Part shown: positions 58,628 to 64,000 of the stretch, in pieces | Position numbering within the stretch: position 1 is the stretch's first letter | How the letters are laid out: the number at the start of each line of letters is the position of its first letter | Origin: Owenia fusiformis | Taxonomy: Eukaryota; Annelida; Polychaeta; Sabellida; Oweniidae | DNA length: 64,000 nt | Reading direction: 5' to 3' | NCBI GenBank assembly: GCA_903813345.2 | Contig: CAIIXF020000001.1 | Coordinates: forward strand, 9,711,598 to 9,775,597 | Program-made: the position numbers and the translations under genes | Notes under the pieces: generated by a model | Database searches by the model: none | Told to the model about the DNA's origin: nothing | What the model saw: the letters and a program-made list of their open reading frames with translations, nothing else

Positions 58628-61600
58628 CAGGTATTTAATTACCCTGTTTGTAATAGATGTTGCAGCGATTTAATACACATATCAAGGTAATTGAATCATC
58701 AATATTGAAAGACAGGTAACATTGTTTCTGAAATAAAATCAGTTAATTATTTAACTCTGATTCACTCTTCATAGAAAGTCTTAGTTCAGAAGGTTAAGAT
58801 TTCTCAATTTCAAAGAAAACTGAACAAAATTCTCAATTTTATCCGTGTTACAGTTTTAACTAAATGTAGGAACACCTTCATAAACAGGATCCCACACACA
58901 AGGAATGATTTCTCAGAGAATATAATACAAAATAGAATAAAAGGATTCTGTAGATTCCGGAATTTAAATCCCATTGGATTGAATCAATAAAAATAGTACG
59001 AACTAATAACAATGTTTTTCACTCATTTTTCACAAGATATAAAAAACATTGTTTCCAATGTTTCTTGTCATGGAATGTGATTGATTTGTACCTAATAATG
59101 CCCCAAGTATTATTAATAACAATAATCATGTCTTAAAGACTTCCTATATTTTCATAAGCAATTTCTATTATACTGAGCTACTCATTGTCAATGTCCAATG
59201 TATGTTATTCAACACAGGTTAAAATAACTCATATTACATGTGTAATAATAAAGCTATCGACTAGAGAATGTCTTCGAAAACAACCCTTGCTATTTGAATT
59301 AGTCTGACGTGAAATATTATAGAATTCATTGCAATAGAGACCTCTGTACGTGCCAAGTAGTCAATTAGACATATGTGTACACAGCTTGTGTGTATTTCAT
59401 ATACAGAAGCAGACAGCAAGGGTCGTGGTGGCAACATACATGTTAAATTAGGGCTTGCCAAGGTTACATACACAAATAGCAAAAGAAACCACGACAAGAG
59501 TGATATTGGAAAACGTTGCATCTAATTATTTAGTGTATTGACAGTCCATCAAAACTGTAATCTACAATCAATAGCCAGCTTTTAGTTTTGACTTGAATTC
59601 CTTACAGACTACAGTGGCCTTTAATTGAACGTGATACATAGATCTGCTCAGATATTTGATTTGCTATTAGGATAAAGCAATAACTACTAAAATTGCGGAA
59701 TATCCTAGAACTATAAATTAGGAGGTGAATTAGACATTAAAATCTACATGAAAAATGATCTTAGTTTATGTGTGAGGTTAACATGACCAAAGTGAAACTT
59801 CATGCACAAATATCAATCTTCTCCCACCCATAGTATCTAGAAACGAGATGATGTCATTTGAATTATTTCCACGATTTTCAATCAATGAATTTCGAAACCA
59901 AAAATGATCTCCATGACTTGCATACAGAAAAAGAAGTTTTCATGATTGTTGTGATATATATGAACACTGTATAGAAATATTGCAAAATAATGTTAAATGT
60001 CTTATAAATATTCCAACAAAAATGTCCTAAACCCCAAACTCTCAATACAGTGGCAGTTTTTAACATACCACTGTAGTATGAAGACTACCCCTGCCACTGT
60101 GGTATGCCAAAAGCCCAATTATGCGGATAATTCATGGACATATATATTATATGAATTAATTCATTTTCCATGATTGCTATCAACTTCTGCAGTTGATACC
60201 AAATTATGAAAAATGGTTAATTCTTTTACTCACAAATTCAACATGATTCCATAAATAAATCAAGTAAAAATGTATAACAAAGTATGTGAATACATGAAGA
60301 CGATGTGAAGATATTCCAAGTTTTCAGATCATACATTCATTATAAGTTGCTCTATCAGATTATATTGATGCCCAGTAATTAAATACTGTAAAGCTGAGAT
60401 GTGCGTGTAATGCAAGAAAGCCAATGATATTGCAGACATTTCAGATAATGTAGAACTATTTGCACAAGTCTATTGTGGAATAGTAATGCCAATAATCCAA
60501 TATGGGGATTCAAACACATTTTCTCTATGTACTTTCCTATTTGCTCTTGCCAATGTCAAACTACAGCCTTCATAAATCGTGGGAAGAAAATTATGAGTTT
60601 CTCATCCTATATCAAAATGATGATCCCTCTATAAGAGATTAAGGCTTGGAGTGCTAAGGCAAGACCTTTTGAGAATATTTAGGTGGCCCACATGGTACAA
60701 CACATGTACATATATGTCTACAATATCAATGGCCACTCCCCCATATTTGATACCATAGTGGTTATGCTTAGCTTTAGAGTGATACATGGTTAAGCTTTAG
60801 AATGATACATGTAAATGACAGAAGAGATCTTAAGACCTTTTAGAGTACAGCTGTTTAACTCATTGCTATTATCTTGACTAACACGCTCTCGTTCGAGATT
60901 GAAATTAGGTTGATCAAAACCACCATGTTACCAGGGGGAGATTTTATGTGCTAAAGCTGTAGCTAAGCTATTTACATATCAACCTGGAATGCCTTCTTTA
61001 CACAGCCATAATATACTACATCATTCATAATATTATAATTATTTCAATCTCCTACTATGTACAATATGTTCTTCTATATACGGGGCTAGTCAGTATACAT
61101 ATACACTATGCACAAGTTATATTTATTCATTAAATTAACCTACTACTCTAGGGAGGAATAAATACCTACGTCCTCGCATTTCTACCGTTTCATCAACTGA
61201 ATCCTGATGTTGATGCGTTCATGAGTTTGCTAATTACACTACCAAATATCAATACTGCTTGCAATTAAAGCAACAATTAACATTCAGCTTTAGAGAAACA
61301 TGAAAAGTGTGCAATGTTAAAGTGTAAGTTAGTACGAATGAAGCAATATTCCTCTTAGCTCACTCAGCTGTTAGCTATATATTGGGGTCCAGGATCAGGG
61401 GTCCGTTGATAAAACAGCAGAATGGTCTCTATGGTCCTTTTATGTGTTGTCATAGTAACCCACACATTGTGCACATGTTCTGTGAATGTTCATCTCCAAT
61501 ACAAATTGTACACTCATCCAAAGTGCTAAATCGCTAGTCGTTATAGAGACTATGTTTAAGAGTAGGTAACATCTACAATCAGTGCCATCTTTTAGTTAGT

Positions 61601-61632
61601 TCTAGAGTGATGTCTTATGGCTTGAAGGGATG

Positions 61633-61823
61633 TTAACACTGACATTGCTGGTTCTGTTGATTTGGGTTTTCAGTAAGACGCGTTGTTTTATTTGCACTAT
61701 TCACCGCTGTTGGGTCGGAATCTAAGCTTTCGGACATCTTGTCACAAATGATATCTACGAGTCGCTCGAATACGGCTTTTACATTGATGTTTTCTTTGGC
61801 TGATGTCTCAAAAAATTCTAAAC
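61633..61823 (-). CDS. RAB3: RAB3 small GTPase, last coding exon
   Basis: Rab3 is the synaptic-vesicle Rab that acts in regulated exocytosis. The exon follows a TTTTTCAG acceptor (phase 1) and encodes [20 protein letters not shown], then [20 protein letters not shown], a variable tail, and C-terminal CQC before TAA (61633-61635). [11 protein letters not shown] is the G5 guanine-binding region (SAK) in its Rab3 form; [17 protein letters not shown] is specific to the Rab3 group; CXC is the double geranylgeranylation signal. The other exons (P-loop, switches, NKCD) are not in the remaining 2.2 kb, so they lie to the right of the window. Confidence 0.95.
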
Positions 61824-64000
61824 CTGAAAAATATACTGCACAGAGTTAAGATCCTGAAAATTAGTGGAAAATGCTGATGTGTATATCTATAGTACTATTT
61901 TATATTTTAAAATGCATGCCATGATAAGTGCTGCTATTAAATTCAACCAAAAGCATGAGCTACACTAATATATTCTAAGCAAAAGTTGAGCTTTGTGAAT
62001 AAAAATGTGAAAAACTATAAACAAATAGATCTATTATATTAAAATGGTATGTGTATAAAAACAAAGCTTTTAATAATCCAAAGCATCTATATTATATGTA
62101 TAATTATATGTACAGTGTCATATCAAAAATAGATCTAGTAAAATCTAGGCATTTAATACTAATTTTGTAAATAAAAATGTTCAACAGTGAATGTTAGTTA
62201 CAAAAAAACATTGTTGCTGAGAATTCACGGATTCTACGATCACTTGTGTGTTGATTTATCGCAAACCAAGCATTTGATTTGGCTTAAATTACATTAACAT
62301 TGATTTTTGCATTGCGTGAACCCCTTCAGAGTATGAGCAATATATCACAATGCCAAACGGTCTGAGGGAAATCGCAAGATTTTCCAATAAGTGTAAAGCA
62401 GGGTATCTTATTTGAGACTTAGTTTCCAGGAAATACTTTATTGATTTTGTAGATGGTGTTGTATTTGCCATTGATATTTGATAGAGTGAAACGGGGGCTA
62501 TTCTCATGTTAAACCAATCGCATGTTACAATGTTATTGTGAGGCTAACCAATTCAAATATACTTGTACAATTATAGGTAATCTTGAAGACATATTATAAG
62601 ATGGCTCAATAAAATGCGAGATGTGCCCAGGGGGTACGAGAAAAAACAAAGAACAATTGCAAATCCTATGTTGAGTTATTGACCAACAATCCATGATCAA
62701 TCAAAAATTTCTACACCACTCTATAATTACAATTGTGCAACTTAGAATGCATGGTACTAAAAAAATCAATTTGAGGATCTTATACTGAGCCAGCGTATAT
62801 GTCTTCAGTCTTACCCACAAAGACAGGCAAACAGCCAAACGTGTACAGTATAACAACATAATACAAAGGGTGCTCTTCCGCGTGGGTATCAAGCAAAAAG
62901 GTTATAAAACAAAAGAAACTATGTTTACACATTGAGCAGTACTTGGAAGTCTGATAAGGGTGACAGATTACCAATATCCTCACTATTACAGTTTACAGAA
63001 TTCATATATTATGCCAGAAAACAGATAAAATAATCCGAAAATATCAAAAGAACTTTAGTCCCTATCCCAAATGAGAAAAGCCAAGCCATTATATATGACG
63101 ATTTCTATTGGAATGTACTCATAGATCAATAATATGTACTATGCACTATGTGTTTCTGTAAATTATTTATCAATGTACAGTGCTAAGAATAAGGAATCAA
63201 TAACGAAATCAATTATTTAGGCGAAGTCGATATGCAGATCCAGTATAAAATAGGTTAATGGTGATTCCTCTATGGTTAATTCTTTAAATTTTTTTAATGG
63301 ATATAAAATATTTGATAAATAAGATACAATGCCCGCTTGATATTGATCTGATTTACCAGAAACTTGTCAATAAGCAGAATTGGACTGGTATTATCAATTA
63401 GAAAATGCAAGTAGATCTCATCTTCGTTCACTCGACTCCCGTCTGAACGCTGTGAAGACCGAGTGTGCGAAGATGAGTAGATCTACCATAAATAAAATTG
63501 ATGCACAAACATCATAATATATGTATACAAAAAATTCTTCAAAGATTCATGTGATTGTAAATGTTTTCTTAATATGACTTCGGAAATAAAAGAAAAAAAA
63601 TATATATATAAAAAATTATTGGTTAATTTGATGAGCACATTCCAGTACAAGAGGTGATTTTTTTAGAAACATTGCTCTAGGATCAATTTTTGTGTTATAG
63701 TAACAAAAAATTGAACAAAATCATAACTAAATGAGAGAATTGATTTACTAAATGAATGGATTTGTCAATCTATTCACTCATGACAAAAATGAAAAAAGTG
63801 CATTTTTGTAAAATATCACCCAAGATATCCTAGCACAACTGATGTGATGAAACATATAAAGGATCCACAGATTAAACATTTACAGCACACAATTTTTTTT
63901 CCTATTAGCTGATAGATTGTGATCGTCAAATAATGTCATTCTGACACAAGCAAGAGCGTAAAGATCTGAGGAATATAAATCAGCAAATAAACGGTCTATT
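61824..64000. other. RAB3 intron, no exon found
   Basis: No Rab exon is visible on the minus strand up to the window end. It contains the palindrome at 63413-63488 and a short TA microsatellite near 63598-63618. Confidence 0.5.
63413..63488. repeat. Interrupted palindrome
   Basis: GTAGATCTCATCTTCGTTCA then CTCG on the left, and CGAGTGTGCGAAGATGAG then TAGATCTAC on the right, pair over about 24 bp with few mismatches; loop about 25 nt. Possible fold-back element. Confidence 0.6.

Larger units (their letters stand above)
54104..61632. other. Long non-coding stretch between the membrane-protein gene and RAB3
   Basis: No recognisable coding exon on either strand. It contains a GTCACCAC-family copy (56327-56459), the TGTAC minisatellite (57712-57905) and a pogo-type MITE (58461-58627). 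Near 55170-55260 an ATTTGCCTCACTT/TTTTGCCTCG-type motif recurs. Part may be a long 3' UTR of RAB3 (minus strand), as neuronal Rab genes often have, but nothing here proves it. Confidence 0.4.

Noticed and set aside
62701-62983. Possible further RAB3 exon on the minus strand
   Set aside because: The translation lacks any Rab motif (P-loop, WDTAGQE, NKCD).

Overview
The window is animal nuclear DNA: AT-rich, with intron-split genes whose GT...AG exons keep consistent phase, long introns and many dispersed repeats. Recognisable genes are SLC39A (LIV-1 zinc transporter), TAX1BP3, MGAT3, ABCF3, CCDC43, RAB3 and a multi-pass membrane protein I cannot name. Gene content and repeat style suggest a marine invertebrate, possibly a lophotrochozoan, but no marker fixes the phylum.

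Layout. 1-9634 (+): 3' nine exons of a ZIP6/ZIP10-like zinc importer, 5' part outside the window, introns full of repeats. 9635-19364: convergent intergenic DNA with two large Helentron-like elements. 19365-28037 (-): TAX1BP3 (PDZ protein) with a Gln/Tyr-rich tail; its large intron hosts an intronless MGAT3 gene on the other strand (24201-25565) and a PIF1-like helicase fragment (27278-27424, -). 28038-30173: divergent intergenic region with a poly-C minisatellite. 30174-41876 (+): complete ABCF3, 18 coding positions, 708 aa, one exon position doubled as a mutually exclusive pair. 44718-47606 (-): CCDC43. 49050-53895 (+): a 939-aa multi-pass membrane protein with Lys-rich tail and C-terminal TTEL. 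53896-61632: no coding sequence seen. 61633-61823 (-): last coding exon of RAB3.

The most interesting signals are in splicing and repeats. ABCF3 has two 77-nt homologous exons only 38 nt apart, which should be spliced mutually exclusively and swap residues in the linker between its two ATPases. Two other exons have duplicated 3' splice sites (a 90-bp repeat in ABCF3; a five-step 58-bp ladder in the membrane-protein gene) whose upstream copies lead into a stop codon. Several non-autonomous repeat families share one layout (inverted ends, 5' palindrome, 3' hairpin, short 3' terminus), and some share internal AGGTCA-rich modules despite different ends, suggesting module exchange.

The genes are not an operon or pathway; each is an ordinary independent animal gene, placed in convergent or divergent pairs. 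All exon joins come from splice-site and frame logic plus recalled family resemblance; no alignment or transcript data were used.
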